A stretch of DNA of 64,000 bases from Demequina activiva (lineage in GTDB: Bacteria; Actinomycetota; Actinomycetes; Actinomycetales; Demequinaceae): NCBI RefSeq assembly GCF_016862815.1, contig NZ_BONR01000003.1:268542-332541 (forward strand). Direction: 5' to 3'. The translations under genes were made by a program, and so were the position numbers. The notes below the pieces were generated by a model. That model did no database searches, was not told the DNA's origin, and was given only the letters and a program-made list of their open reading frames with translations. Shown piece by piece: positions 38,030 to 46,633 of the stretch (positions are counted from its first letter, which is position 1; the number at the start of each line of letters is the position of its first letter).

Positions 38030-38082
38030 CGGCGCCCGGCCAGTGGGACCCGGCCGCGCATCGGACGGTCGCTCTTCCGTAC

Positions 38083-38088
38083 TAGCCT
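38083..38088 (+). promoter_or_regulatory. Leaderless-type -10 of proC (TAGCCT)
   Basis: TAGCCT ends 6 nt before the proC ATG at 38095. Confidence 0.5.
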
Positions 38089-38094
38089 GACAGC

Positions 38095-38937
38095 ATGAGC
38101 GAAGAGACGACGCAGTCCCAGGCCCCGCGCATCGCCGTCGTCGGCGGAGGCGTCATGGGCGGCACCATCCTCACCGCGCTGCGCGTGGGGGGCTGGCCGG
38201 ACGCGAAGATCGTGGTCGCGGAGCAGGACCGCGGCCGTCGGGACGCGCTGGCGGAGGCCCACGGCATCCACGCGACGGGCTCGATCAGCGAGGCCGTGGA
38301 GGGCGCAGAGGCCATCGTGATCGCGGTCAAGCCCCAGGATGCAGCGGAGGCCATGGACGCCGTCGCGCAGACCTACAAGCCTGGCGCGCTCGTGCTGACG
38401 GTCGCCGCGGGCCTGCCCGCGTCCTTCTACGAGGCTCGCCTCCCGGAGGGCTCGCCCGTGGTGCGCTGCATGCCCAACACGCCCGCGATCGTCGCGCACG
38501 GTGCGACCGCCATCGCTGCGGGCGCGCACGCGACGCAGGAGCACCTGGGTCTCGCGGGTGCGATCCTGCGCGCGACGGGCCTGGTGGTGGCCGTCAAGCA
38601 CGAGGAGCAGCTCGATGCCGTGACCGCGGTGTCCGGATCCGGTCCCGCCTACTTCTACGCAGTGGTGGAGGCGCTGGCGGAGGCCGGCGTGCAGCAGGGC
38701 CTGGACCGCGTTCTCGCCACCCAGCTCGCGGCGCAGACCTTCGTGGGCGCAGCGCGACTGCTGATGGAGTCCGGCGACACCCCGTCGACGCTGCGCCAGC
38801 GGGTGAGCTCGCCCGGCGGCACCACGATCGCGGCACTCGAGGCGATGCAGGAGGCCGGGCTCCCGGCCGTCATCAAGGCGGGAGCGGATGCGGCCGCCGC
38901 GCGATCCCAGCAGCTGGGCGAGGAGCTCGCGGGCTGA
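38095..38937 (+). CDS. proC: Pyrroline-5-carboxylate reductase
   Basis: Last step of proline synthesis: reduces pyrroline-5-carboxylate with NAD(P)H. 280 residues. Nucleotide-binding Rossmann motif VVGGGVMGGTIL, then VIAVKPQDAAEAMD, MPNTPAIVAHGATAIA, and the C-terminal dimer/active-site region AVSGSGPAYFYAVVEALAEA with VSSPGGTTIAALEAM. Normal family length; all signature blocks intact. Confidence 0.96.
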   Translation: MSEETTQSQAPRIAVVGGGVMGGTILTALRVGGWPDAKIVVAEQDRGRRDALAEAHGIHATGSISEAVEGAEAIVIAVKPQDAAEAMDAVAQTYKPGALVLTVAAGLPASFYEARLPEGSPVVRCMPNTPAIVAHGATAIAAGAHATQEHLGLAGAILRATGLVVAVKHEEQLDAVTAVSGSGPAYFYAVVEALAEAGVQQGLDRVLATQLAAQTFVGAARLLMESGDTPSTLRQRVSSPGGTTIAALEAMQEAGLPAVIKAGADAAAARSQQLGEELAG

Positions 38938-38949
38938 CGGCCCTTCCGC

Positions 38950-39342
38950 CTATTGGGCGGCGAGGATGTCGATCGCGAACACCAGCGTCGAGCCTCCAGG
39001 GATGGGGCCCATGGAGCGCTGGCCGTGGCCCTTCTCCGGCGGCACGGACAGCAGCACCTTCGAGCCCACCGGCACGCCCGCGAGGCCGTCGACCCAGCCC
39101 TCGATGAGCGAGCCGCGCGCAAGGCCGAACGAGATGGGCTCGCCGCGGTCCCAGGAGGCGTCGAACTTCGCGCCATCCCACAGCCAGCCGGCGTAGTGCA
39201 CGGTGATGGACTGGCCCTCCTGCACCTCGGGACCATCGCCGGTCTCGAGCACCTCGACCACCAGGGCGTCGGGCTTGACCGCTCCGGTGAAGTCGACGGA
39301 CGGAGCTCCGTTGGCGTCGCGGGTGATGGTGGGCAGGGACAT
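38950..39342 (-). CDS. FKBP-type peptidyl-prolyl cis-trans isomerase
   Basis: 130 residues, a single FKBP domain without signal peptide, so cytosolic. Typical blocks are VQEGQSITVHYAGWLWDG, KFDASWDRGEPISFGLARG, LIEGWVDGLAGVPVGSKVLL and a C-terminal LVFAIDILAAQ. The aromatic pocket residues (Tyr, Phe, Asp, Trp in IEGW) are present. ATG 39342 is chosen because GAGGAGG lies 7 bases upstream. Confidence 0.93.
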   Translation of the reverse strand: MSLPTITRDANGAPSVDFTGAVKPDALVVEVLETGDGPEVQEGQSITVHYAGWLWDGAKFDASWDRGEPISFGLARGSLIEGWVDGLAGVPVGSKVLLSVPPEKGHGQRSMGPIPGGSTLVFAIDILAAQ

Positions 39343-39393
39343 GGCGCCTCCTCGTGCACTGGGGTGTCCCACCACCTTAGGCGACCGCCGAGG

Positions 39394-40023
39394 TCAGAAC
39401 GCGTTCTGCAGCTCGCACACCACGTCCGCCTCGACGGCGCTGCCACCGCTGAGCGTGCCGGCGAAGCGCACAAGGACCAGCTCACGAGAGCCGTCTGGGC
39501 TCCTCTCACCGAGCTCGGTGATCGACTCGAGAGTGCCGCGGTTGTCCGCGCTCGACGCACCCGGCCGGTTGACGGCATCCCTGAGCGTGAAGGTGTCCTC
39601 AGCGAGAGCCGTGTAGATCATCGGCCCCTCGGGATTCGCCTCGGAGTTGCTGAGCGCGACGAGCACCTTCAGGCCTGGCTCCTCCAGGGAGCCCACGTCC
39701 TCCCTGCCGTTGTTCCTGTTGATGTCGCACTCGCCCTCGAAGTCGGGGGACTCGACGCCGTCGACGCGCAGCACGCCGCCGTCGGGCAGGTCGGCAGGCT
39801 CCTCCACTGGCTCCTCCTCCGCCTCCGCTTCAGCACTGTCCGCAGCTTCGCCTCCCTCGTCGGTGGGGGCGACGTCGGCCGTGACCTCGTTCTCTGCTGG
39901 ATCGACGGGCTCCGAACCCTCGTCCCCGGCCGCGCAGCCCGTCAGCGTGACGGACCCCAGCAGAGCGAGCGCGACGACGACGGCGCGGATGGATGGGGCG
40001 TCGGACTTCGTGTGGTGTCTCAT
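39394..40023 (-). CDS. Putative lipoprotein
   Basis: 209 residues from ATG 40023 (ATG 40032 is the alternative). A lipoprotein signal with lipobox LTGC follows a hydrophobic stretch (AVVVALALLGSVTLTGC), then a long Glu/Ala/Asp linker and a ~115-residue domain with two cysteines (GECDINRNNG and VVCELQNAF). It would be anchored to the outer face of the membrane. No family recognised; divergent from the LuxR-type gene. Confidence 0.85.
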   Translation of the reverse strand: MRHHTKSDAPSIRAVVVALALLGSVTLTGCAAGDEGSEPVDPAENEVTADVAPTDEGGEAADSAEAEAEEEPVEEPADLPDGGVLRVDGVESPDFEGECDINRNNGREDVGSLEEPGLKVLVALSNSEANPEGPMIYTALAEDTFTLRDAVNRPGASSADNRGTLESITELGERSPDGSRELVLVRFAGTLSGGSAVEADVVCELQNAF

Positions 40024-40100
40024 GTGACACATCGTCGGCGCCCGTCAGCCCCCGGGAAATACGACCTTCGACGTAGGCACCGGGATACGCTTCGGGGACC

Positions 40101-41123
40101 ATGTCACTCGACGACCGCGACGCACGAGCGGTGCTCAGCGCGGCCGAGGCACTGGCTTCCACCCCCGCGCCGGACTTCGCGGGCGTCCTGGACGTCCTGC
40201 GCTCTCTCATCGACTGCGACAGCGCGTCGTTCAACGACATGGCGCTGGCCACAAGCGACTACCGCTACGCGATCGTGCCTTCCAGCGAAGCCAGGGTCGT
40301 GGCGAGCCTCAAGCCCAAGTACGACGCCTGGATCCACCAGCATCCGCTGCTGATCGCGGTGGCGAAGCGCCCGGCTGCGGGAGCACTCCGGCTCTGTGAT
40401 GTCGAGGACGGCGACCGCTTCAGGTCGACGGATCTCTACCGGGAGTTCTACGCGCCGTTCGACATCAGCTATCAGCTCGCAGCACAGCTCCCGTCCCCTC
40501 CGGACGTCGTGGTCGCCTACGTCCTGAATCGCAGTGAGTCCGCCGGCGAGTTCAGCAGCCGCGACGTCGAGGTGATCAACTCCTTGAGCGGACTGCTCGC
40601 GCTCCATCACCGCGTGGCGATCGAAAGGGACCGCACGGATATTCTCACCGCCGAGATGGAGCGCAATGCGTGGGCCGTGGTGTCGGTGCGCTCCGACGGC
40701 ATGGTCGAGGCGTCGTCCACCCGTGAACTGTCCACGGGCACCGCAGTTCCGCCGCAGATCGCTGCGCTGATCTCGTCGCACGGCTCGCCCCCTCACGAGC
40801 CGTCGCGGCACGAGGTCGTGCTGGGCGAGCACACCTGGCAGTGCGTGATCCACCCGGTGCCCTTGGGTCCGGCCGTGCTGCTGCTGCGGCGCGTGGGCGA
40901 CCGAGCGGCGGAGATCGAGCGGCTCGAGGGTGCCGGCCTGACCGGGCGGCAAGCGAGCGTGCTGTGGGAGCTCGCGCGCACCGGCGGCTCCAATGGGGAC
41001 CTCGCACGCGCGCTCGGGGTGTCGGAGGGGACCGTGAAGAAGCACCTCGAGGCCGTATTCCGCACGTTGGGCGTGCCGAGCCGGGGTGCGGCGATCCTCA
41101 GGGCGCGTCAGATCTCGAGCTGA
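40101..41123 (+). CDS. LuxR-family regulator with GAF-like sensor region
   Basis: 340 residues. The N-terminal ~170 look like a GAF-type ligand domain (VLRSLIDCDSASFNDMALAT; YREFYAPFDISYQLAAQLPS); the C-terminal ~60 are a LuxR helix-turn-helix: LTGRQASVLWELARTGGSNG then LARALGVSEGTVKKHLEAVF. The HTH is typical of one-component regulators. Its last 26 bp overlap the convergent ogt gene. The ligand is unknown. Confidence 0.85.
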   Translation: MSLDDRDARAVLSAAEALASTPAPDFAGVLDVLRSLIDCDSASFNDMALATSDYRYAIVPSSEARVVASLKPKYDAWIHQHPLLIAVAKRPAAGALRLCDVEDGDRFRSTDLYREFYAPFDISYQLAAQLPSPPDVVVAYVLNRSESAGEFSSRDVEVINSLSGLLALHHRVAIERDRTDILTAEMERNAWAVVSVRSDGMVEASSTRELSTGTAVPPQIAALISSHGSPPHEPSRHEVVLGEHTWQCVIHPVPLGPAVLLLRRVGDRAAEIERLEGAGLTGRQASVLWELARTGGSNGDLARALGVSEGTVKKHLEAVFRTLGVPSRGAAILRARQISS

Positions 41124-41610
41124 CCGCCAGGCGCGCCCTCTCCCGCTCCAGCAGCGAGCGCTTGACGTCGACGCCCCACGCGAAGCCCGTGAGCGCGCCG
41201 TACGCTCCGGTCACGCGGTGACACGGGATGAACAGGGCGATCGCGTTCGCCCCGCACGCCGCGCCCACGGCTCGGCTGGCGTTCGGGCTGCCGAGCGCTG
41301 CGGCGACCTCGCCATAGGTGCGGGTCTCGCCCGCGGGGATCGCGTGCAGCGCATCCCACACGCGCACGCGGAACTCGGTTCCGACCGGGCCGATGCGGGT
41401 CGCGGCCACCGCGTCGGCGTCGCCGTCGTAGTAGGCGCGCACGGCATCGGCCGATGCGACGGCGCCCGGGGACGCCGCCTCGCCACGGTGACGCGAGCGC
41501 GCCAGGAGCTCGTCCGCATCGGCGCTCCATCCGGCGGCCACCACGGCCGCGTCCGCCTCCACCACCGTGAAGGGGCCGTCAGGGGTGTCGAGGGTCTCGT
41601 AGGTGAGCAT
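41098..41610 (-). CDS. ogt: Methylated-DNA-protein-cysteine methyltransferase
   Basis: Suicide repair protein that takes methyl groups from O6-methylguanine. 170 residues. The active site IPCHRVTG (consensus PCHRV) and the helix-turn-helix RTYGEVAAALGSPNASRAVG are intact. Its ATG overlaps the alkA stop by one base (TGATG), so the two are translationally coupled, the same ogt/alkA arrangement as in Mycobacterium tuberculosis. Confidence 0.95.
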   Translation of the reverse strand: MLTYETLDTPDGPFTVVEADAAVVAAGWSADADELLARSRHRGEAASPGAVASADAVRAYYDGDADAVAATRIGPVGTEFRVRVWDALHAIPAGETRTYGEVAAALGSPNASRAVGAACGANAIALFIPCHRVTGAYGALTGFAWGVDVKRSLLERERARLAVSSRSDAP

Positions 41611-43094
41611 CACGGCTCCTTTCGGGCGGCCGAGGCCTGCCACAGGTGCATCATCAGGTAGCTGCGCCACGGGCGGTGGCGCTCGGCGTAGCCGGCCAAC
41701 GGGCGCGCCTCGTGGGGCAGGCCCAGCCTCTTCGCGCCCGCGCGCACGGCGCTGTCCCCCGTGAGCAGCAGGTCCGGATGGCCGAGCACCCGCAGCGCCA
41801 CGTACTGGGACGTCCAGGGGCCGATTCCCGGCAGCGCCTCGAGGTCTCGGGTGAGCTCGCTCAGCGTGCGGCTCGAGTCGAGGGTCAGCGCGCCGCTGGC
41901 GATCGGGGCCATGGCCTCCGTGAGCGCGCGACGCCGGCCGGCGGGGCCGCGGACCACGTGCTCTGCCTGCTCGGCGATCGCCGCGGCGCTCGGGAACGCG
42001 ACACGCACGTGCTCCGTGGCGAGCGCCGCAGGCAGCGCCACGCCCAGCGCATCGACCACCCGCTGGACCGCGGTGCGCGCGGCCGCGACGGAGACCTGCT
42101 GGCCCAGGATCGCGCGGACCAGCACCTCCGTGGCGTCCACCGTGCCCGGCAGCCGCGTGCCCGGATGCGTGGCGATCTCCCGCGCCAGGAGGGGATGCTC
42201 TGCCAGGGCCTGATCGATCGCGAGCGGGTCCGCGTCCAGGTCGAACAGGCGCCGCATGCGAGCCAGCAGCTCAGGCAGGTCCGCCAGATGCTCGAGGCGC
42301 GCGGTCACGGCGAGGTGGTCACAGGCGGGACGGGCCACCACGGTCGCGAGGCCGCCGGCGAGGCGCACCGCGCGCTCGAAGCCGCCGGCGTCGGAGCGCT
42401 CGAGGCCGTCGATGGCGCGCGCACCCAGCCAGTCGATCACCGCCGCGCCGTCGAAGGGCTCCCGTGCGCGCAGCCGCAGCGACAGCGACCCGGACGTGGC
42501 GGCGGCCTCCGTGCGGTCCTGGGCGCGCGCGGTGCCTCGCAGCTGCGTGGGGGTCATCGCGAACACCTGCACGATGGTGTCGTTGAACTGGCGGATGCTC
42601 GTGAAGCCGGCGGCGAAGGCCACGTCGCTCACGGGCATCGCCGTCGCGACCAGGAGGTGGCGCGCCGTCTGGGCGCGCTGGGCGCGCGCGAGCGCCAACG
42701 GTGGAGCGCCCAGCTCGTCGACGAGGATGCGGGACAGCTGCCTCTCGGAGTAGCCCAGACGGTGGGCGAGGCCGGTGACTCCCTCGCGGTCCACCACGCC
42801 CTCGGAGATGAGCCGCATCCCTCGAGCCGCCACGTCCTCCCGGACGTTCCACTCAGGACTGCCGGGGACGGCCTCCGGGAGGCAGCGCTTGCAGGCGCGG
42901 TATCCCGCGAGATGGGCGGCGGCGGAGGTCACGTAGAACGTGCAGTGCTCGCGCTTGGGGGTACGAGCGGGGCAGCTGGGGCGGCAGTAGATCCCGGTGG
43001 ACCTGACCGCGAGCACGAACTGGCCGTCGAAGCGCGCGTCCCGTCCCGAGGACGCCGCGTAGCAGCGGTCGAAGTCGAGAACGGTAGGGCTCAT
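41610..43094 (-). CDS. alkA: Ada-AlkA fusion: methylphosphotriester sensor plus 3-methyladenine glycosylase
   Basis: 494 residues in three parts. (1) Ada N-terminal zinc domain with Cys37, Cys41, Cys68 and Cys71; Cys37 in GIYCRPSCP would accept a methyl group from DNA phosphotriesters and switch the protein on. (2) An AraC-type HTH (about 95-180; LAHRLGYSERQLSRILVDEL and VAFAAGFTSIRQFNDTI). (3) AlkA glycosylase with the helix-hairpin-helix LEALPGIGPWTSQYVALRVL and catalytic Asp in LLTGDSAV. It likely senses alkylation and activates itself and ogt. Confidence 0.95.
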   Translation of the reverse strand: MSPTVLDFDRCYAASSGRDARFDGQFVLAVRSTGIYCRPSCPARTPKREHCTFYVTSAAAHLAGYRACKRCLPEAVPGSPEWNVREDVAARGMRLISEGVVDREGVTGLAHRLGYSERQLSRILVDELGAPPLALARAQRAQTARHLLVATAMPVSDVAFAAGFTSIRQFNDTIVQVFAMTPTQLRGTARAQDRTEAAATSGSLSLRLRAREPFDGAAVIDWLGARAIDGLERSDAGGFERAVRLAGGLATVVARPACDHLAVTARLEHLADLPELLARMRRLFDLDADPLAIDQALAEHPLLAREIATHPGTRLPGTVDATEVLVRAILGQQVSVAAARTAVQRVVDALGVALPAALATEHVRVAFPSAAAIAEQAEHVVRGPAGRRRALTEAMAPIASGALTLDSSRTLSELTRDLEALPGIGPWTSQYVALRVLGHPDLLLTGDSAVRAGAKRLGLPHEARPLAGYAERHRPWRSYLMMHLWQASAARKEP

Positions 43095-43195
43095 GCCCCC
43101 AGCATGCCGGTGACCACGCGCGCGCGCTAGCGGTTTTCGGACACCGCGCTCCAGCTCGTGGCGAGTGCCGAACGGCACTGCACCGCGCATCGGCG

Positions 43196-43771
43196 CTAGT
43201 CGAGCTCTCCGAGGAAGTCGCTGACCCGCTCGAACATGCGGTGCGAGGCGTCGTCGTCGTACTCGGGCCAGCCCTCGAAGCCGAACAGGTGCCCGTCCCC
43301 CGGGTAGACGAACTCCTCGCACGCGCCGTCCGTGAAGGCGAGGAGCGCGGCCGCCTCCTCGTCGCTGACCCAGTCGTCGCCCGCGGCCCGGTGCAGCTGG
43401 GCGGGAAGGCCGTCCGGCCAGGCTTCGCCGTCGAGCCAGTCGGGCGCGACCAGTCCGCTCATGAGGACGGCGCCCGCGGCGTGCTCGCGCCGCATCGCGA
43501 GCAGCTGTGCGACGCACGCCCCCAGCGAGAAGCCCGCGTAGATCACGGGTCCGTCGATGTCTCGCACCTGCGCGATCACGGGCCGGGTGAACGCCGGGGG
43601 TCCGCCCTCGCCGTCCGCGAAGGCCACGGCGGTGTCGAGGTCATGGAAGGTCTCGCCGCCGAACATGTCCGGAGTCTCGACTCGATGACCGTCCCCGCGC
43701 AGGGCATCGGCCCAGTCGTGGACGTGTCGGGTGAGCCCGAGCGCGGAGTGGAGCAGCACGACGGTCGCCAT
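43196..43771 (-). CDS. Dienelactone hydrolase-family protein
   Basis: Alpha/beta hydrolase of 191 residues. The nucleophile motif is GFSLGACVAQ, with Ser where true dienelactone hydrolases have Cys, and the catalytic His is in FVYPGDGHLFG; the Asp is in LLAFTDGACEEF. It starts MATVVLLHSALGLTRHVHDW. Substrate unknown; an esterase role is likely. Leaderless-type -10 upstream. It is 26 bp from the TetR gene stop on the same strand. Confidence 0.87.
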   Translation of the reverse strand: MATVVLLHSALGLTRHVHDWADALRGDGHRVETPDMFGGETFHDLDTAVAFADGEGGPPAFTRPVIAQVRDIDGPVIYAGFSLGACVAQLLAMRREHAAGAVLMSGLVAPDWLDGEAWPDGLPAQLHRAAGDDWVSDEEAAALLAFTDGACEEFVYPGDGHLFGFEGWPEYDDDASHRMFERVSDFLGELD

Positions 43772-43777
43772 GAGCCG

Positions 43778-43783
43778 ACGCTA
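43778..43783 (-). promoter_or_regulatory. Leaderless-type -10 (TAGCGT) of the hydrolase gene
   Basis: TAGCGT on the minus strand ends 6 nt before ATG 43771. Confidence 0.45.
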
Positions 43784-43797
43784 CTCCCGCGCCCGCC

Positions 43798-44424
43798 TCA
43801 GCGCAGGGTCGAGTCGATGGGCTGCTGGCCCTGCATGAGCGAGATGAGGTCCGTGGTGCGATCGCCGAACGTGCATGCCATGAGCTCCTGCGCGGAGGGA
43901 TCGTCAGGGATGTCGGTCATGCGCATCGCGAGCAGCACGGTGGTGAGCATGCCGCGTGCGAAGAAGTCCGTGGCGTCCTGGGCGTCCATCTGCGCCTCGT
44001 CGCGCGTGACGCGATAGACCTCGAGGAAGCACGAGCGCGCCAGCGGGCCCAACGCGGGATCGTGGCCGAGCGAGAACAGGTGAAGCAGGGTCATGAGCAG
44101 CCCGCGATCGGCCATGAGGCCCACGTAGCTCATGGACAGCGCGAGGCGCTTCTCGTGCAGCGTCTCCTCGCCGGTGAAGCTCGCGATGGTGACGCGGAAC
44201 GCCTCCCGCACCCGGGCGGAGGCGCGCTGGGCCGCCTCGCGGAAGAGGTTCTCCTTGCCCCCGAACATGCGGACGACGTAGGCCTGGGAGACCCCGGCCT
44301 GCTTCGCGATCGCGTCCGTGGTGCCGCCGGCGTAGCCGCGTTCGCCGAACACCACGGAGGCGGCGGCGAGGATCTGCTCGCGGCGGTCCTCGGCAGTGAG
44401 TCGCTGATTTTCCTCTGGAGACAT
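43798..44424 (-). CDS. TetR-family repressor of the adjacent MFS exporter
   Basis: 208 residues. N-terminal TetR helix-turn-helix AASVVFGERGYAGGTTDAIA, then KQAGVSQAYVVRMFGGKENL; the C-terminal ligand domain is helical. It is divergent from the MFS transporter, with two matching palindromic sites between them, so it most likely represses both itself and the exporter until a drug binds. Confidence 0.92.
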   Translation of the reverse strand: MSPEENQRLTAEDRREQILAAASVVFGERGYAGGTTDAIAKQAGVSQAYVVRMFGGKENLFREAAQRASARVREAFRVTIASFTGEETLHEKRLALSMSYVGLMADRGLLMTLLHLFSLGHDPALGPLARSCFLEVYRVTRDEAQMDAQDATDFFARGMLTTVLLAMRMTDIPDDPSAQELMACTFGDRTTDLISLMQGQQPIDSTLR

Positions 44425-44432
44425 GTTGACAT

Positions 44433-44448
44433 GTTATCAACCGATAAC
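44433..44448. promoter_or_regulatory. TetR operator 1 (GTTATCaaccGATAAC)
   Basis: Perfect 6-bp arms around AACC, 9 bp upstream of the TetR ATG. It matches operator 2 in length and layout. Confidence 0.7.
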
Positions 44449-44465
44449 TATCGTCTCGAGTTGTA

Positions 44466-44481
44466 GTAATCAGTTGATTAC
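44466..44481. promoter_or_regulatory. TetR operator 2 (GTAATCagttGATTAC)
   Basis: Perfect palindrome with 7-bp arms, 18 bp before the MFS ATG. Sites 1 and 2 fit GTWATC-N4-GATWAC and their centres are 33 bp apart, about three helical turns. Confidence 0.7.
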
Positions 44482-44499
44482 ATCAAGGAAGGAAACCTC

Positions 44500-45945
44500 A
44501 TGTCCCCCACCCAGAGACGAGCTCCCCTCGCCGTCGTGATCGCGGCCGCCTCGCTGCCCATGTTCATGGCGATGCTCGACAACCTCGTGGTCACCAACGC
44601 GCTTCCCGTGCTCGCCACGGATCTGAACGCCTCGCTCGAGCACCTCCAATGGTTCATCAACGCGTACTCGTTGTCCTTCGCCTCCTTCATCCTCATGGCT
44701 GTCGCACTCGGCGACCGCTTTGGCAGGCGCCGGGTCTTCATGTGGGGCGTGGGCGTGTTCACCGCGGCCTCGATCCTGTGCGCGCTCGCCACCTCCCCCG
44801 AGTTCCTCATCGCCGCGCGGGCCATCCAGGGCATCGGCGCCGCGGCACTGCTGCCCCTGTCGCTCGCGATCCTCACCACCAACGTCGAGCCTCGGCAGCG
44901 CCCCCTCGCCATCGGCATCTGGGGCGGCGTGGGCGGCCTGGGCGTGGCACTCGGCCCCGTGATCGGCGGCGCCGTGGTCGAGGGTCTGACATGGCACGCG
45001 ATCTTCTGGCTCAACGTGCCCGTGGGCCTGCTGTCCATCCCGCTCATCCGCTTCGCCCTCAAGGAGACGTACGGAGACCGCGTGCGCCTGGACCTCGCCG
45101 GACTGGTGCTGGGCATGGCAGGCGTGTTCGGCGTGGTGTTCGGCATCGTGCGCGGCAACGAGGCCGGCTGGACCAGCGGCCAGGTGCTGGCCGGACTCGT
45201 GGGCGGCGGCGCGATGCTGATCGCCTTCGCGCTGTGGGAGCGACGCACGTCCGCTCCGCTGCTGCCGCTCACGCTGTTCCGCGATCGCTCGTTCACGGCG
45301 GCCAACACGGTGGGGCTGATCTTCAGCCTCGGCATGTTCGGATCCATCTTCATCCTCATCCAGTTCCTCCAGGTGGTGCAGGCCAACTCGCCGCTCGAGG
45401 CCGGCGTGATGACCATGCCCTGGACGCTCGCTCCGCTGTTCGTGGCGCCGCTCACCGGCCTGCTCACTCCACGCGTGGGCACCCGGGCGCTCATCGTCGC
45501 GGGGCTCGCGGCGCAGACGGTGGGACTGGCGTGGCTGGCAGCCATCCTGGACCCCGCCGTCAGCTACGGGCAGCTCGTGCCGGCGTTCCTGCTGTGCGGC
45601 ATCGGCATGGCGCTCGTGTTCGCGCCGTCCTCCACGGCGGTGCTCGCGAACATGCGAGAGGCGGACCACGCCAAGGCGTCCGGCACCAACTCGACCATGC
45701 GCGAGATCGGAGTCGCGCTGGGCATCGCCGTGCTCGCGGCGGTGTTCACCGCCTCCGGCGGGGAGTTCACGCCCACCGGCTACACCGATGCCGCGAGCGA
45801 CGCGGTCTTCGTGGGCGCCGCGGCACTGGCCGTGGCCACCGTGGTGGGCCTGTTCCTGCCCTCCAGGGCACAGGCCCGCGCCACCGCCCAGGCCCGCGAG
45901 CTCGACGCCGGAGAGCCCGTGCCCGCACTGGTCCCGGCTCACTGA
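44500..45945 (+). CDS. MFS drug exporter, DHA2 (14-TMS) family
   Basis: 481 residues, about 14 membrane helices. DHA2/EmrB-type motifs are LDNLVVTNALPVLATDLNAS (motif D1), GDRFGRRRVFMWGVGVFTAA (motif A) and PLAIGIWGGVGGLGVALGPV (motif C, antiporter signature). Such proteins export drugs or dyes in exchange for protons. Divergent from its TetR regulator; followed by an 18-bp-stem terminator. Confidence 0.93.
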   Translation: MSPTQRRAPLAVVIAAASLPMFMAMLDNLVVTNALPVLATDLNASLEHLQWFINAYSLSFASFILMAVALGDRFGRRRVFMWGVGVFTAASILCALATSPEFLIAARAIQGIGAAALLPLSLAILTTNVEPRQRPLAIGIWGGVGGLGVALGPVIGGAVVEGLTWHAIFWLNVPVGLLSIPLIRFALKETYGDRVRLDLAGLVLGMAGVFGVVFGIVRGNEAGWTSGQVLAGLVGGGAMLIAFALWERRTSAPLLPLTLFRDRSFTAANTVGLIFSLGMFGSIFILIQFLQVVQANSPLEAGVMTMPWTLAPLFVAPLTGLLTPRVGTRALIVAGLAAQTVGLAWLAAILDPAVSYGQLVPAFLLCGIGMALVFAPSSTAVLANMREADHAKASGTNSTMREIGVALGIAVLAAVFTASGGEFTPTGYTDAASDAVFVGAAALAVATVVGLFLPSRAQARATAQARELDAGEPVPALVPAH

Positions 45946-45963
45946 CCCGGCGCACTGACACAG

Positions 45964-46007
45964 CGCACCTGCGCGACGCCGCACACGGACGGCGTCGCGC
46001 AGGTGCG
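45964..46007 (+). terminator. Terminator after the MFS exporter
   Basis: 18-bp perfect stem (45964-45981 with 45990-46007) and 8-base loop CACACGGA, 18 bp after the stop. No T-run. Confidence 0.8.
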
Positions 46008-46012
46008 TCATA

Positions 46013-46034
46013 CTGAGTCGATCCACTGACTCAG
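46013..46034 (+). promoter_or_regulatory. Probable operator of the TetR gene at 46045
   Basis: CTGAGTC-GATCCACT-GACTCAG (7-bp arms) directly abuts the AGGAGG ribosome site of the TetR gene, so binding would block its own expression. Confidence 0.6.
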
Positions 46035-46044
46035 GAGGACAGCG

Positions 46045-46623
46045 ATGCCCCGTCCCGCCACCGACAAGCGCGAACGCCTCACCGCCGCCGCACTCGACCT
46101 CGCCTACCGCGACGGATTCGACCGAGCGTCGATCACGGACATCGCCTCTGCCGCAGGCGTCGCCCCCGGCTCCGTGTACTACTACTTCAAGACCAAGCAG
46201 GACGTGGGGCTCGCGATCGCGGGCGAGCTGGGCGAGCGCTACGGCGCCGCCATGGCGGGCTGGGAGACGCTCGAGGACCCGCGCGACAGGCTCGTGGCGT
46301 TCATCGACTCCTACCGCACGCAGTCGACCATGGTGATGGAGCACGGCTGCCCGCTGGGCTCGGTGTGCACGGAGCTGTCGAAGCATTCGCCCGAGCTGGG
46401 CGCGGCCGGCGCGGAGGTGTTCGAGACTCTGGTGGGGTGGATCGCGTCGCAGTTCGAGCTGCTGGGGTACTCGGCGGCGGCCTCGCACGCGCGTGCCATC
46501 CACCTGGTCTCGGTGATGCAGGGCGCCGCCGCGCTCAGCAACGCGCTGCAGTCCACCGAGCCCCTCACTCTCGAGGGCGATCACCTCGAGCGCTGGGTGC
46601 GCAACAGCGGTACTTCCGCCTGA
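46045..46623 (+). CDS. TetR-family regulator
   Basis: 192 residues. HTH region AALDLAYRDGFDRASITDIA, then SAAGVAPGSVYYYFKTKQDV, followed by the helical ligand domain with MVMEHGCPLGSVCTELSKHS, which is typical of the AcrR-like YxaF/LmrA subgroup (TetR_C with conserved GCPLG). Perfect AGGAGG precedes the ATG. It has its own palindromic operator; the target other than itself is not evident, since the next gene is convergent. Confidence 0.9.
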   Translation: MPRPATDKRERLTAAALDLAYRDGFDRASITDIASAAGVAPGSVYYYFKTKQDVGLAIAGELGERYGAAMAGWETLEDPRDRLVAFIDSYRTQSTMVMEHGCPLGSVCTELSKHSPELGAAGAEVFETLVGWIASQFELLGYSAAASHARAIHLVSVMQGAAALSNALQSTEPLTLEGDHLERWVRNSGTSA

Positions 46624-46633
46624 CCGCACCGGC

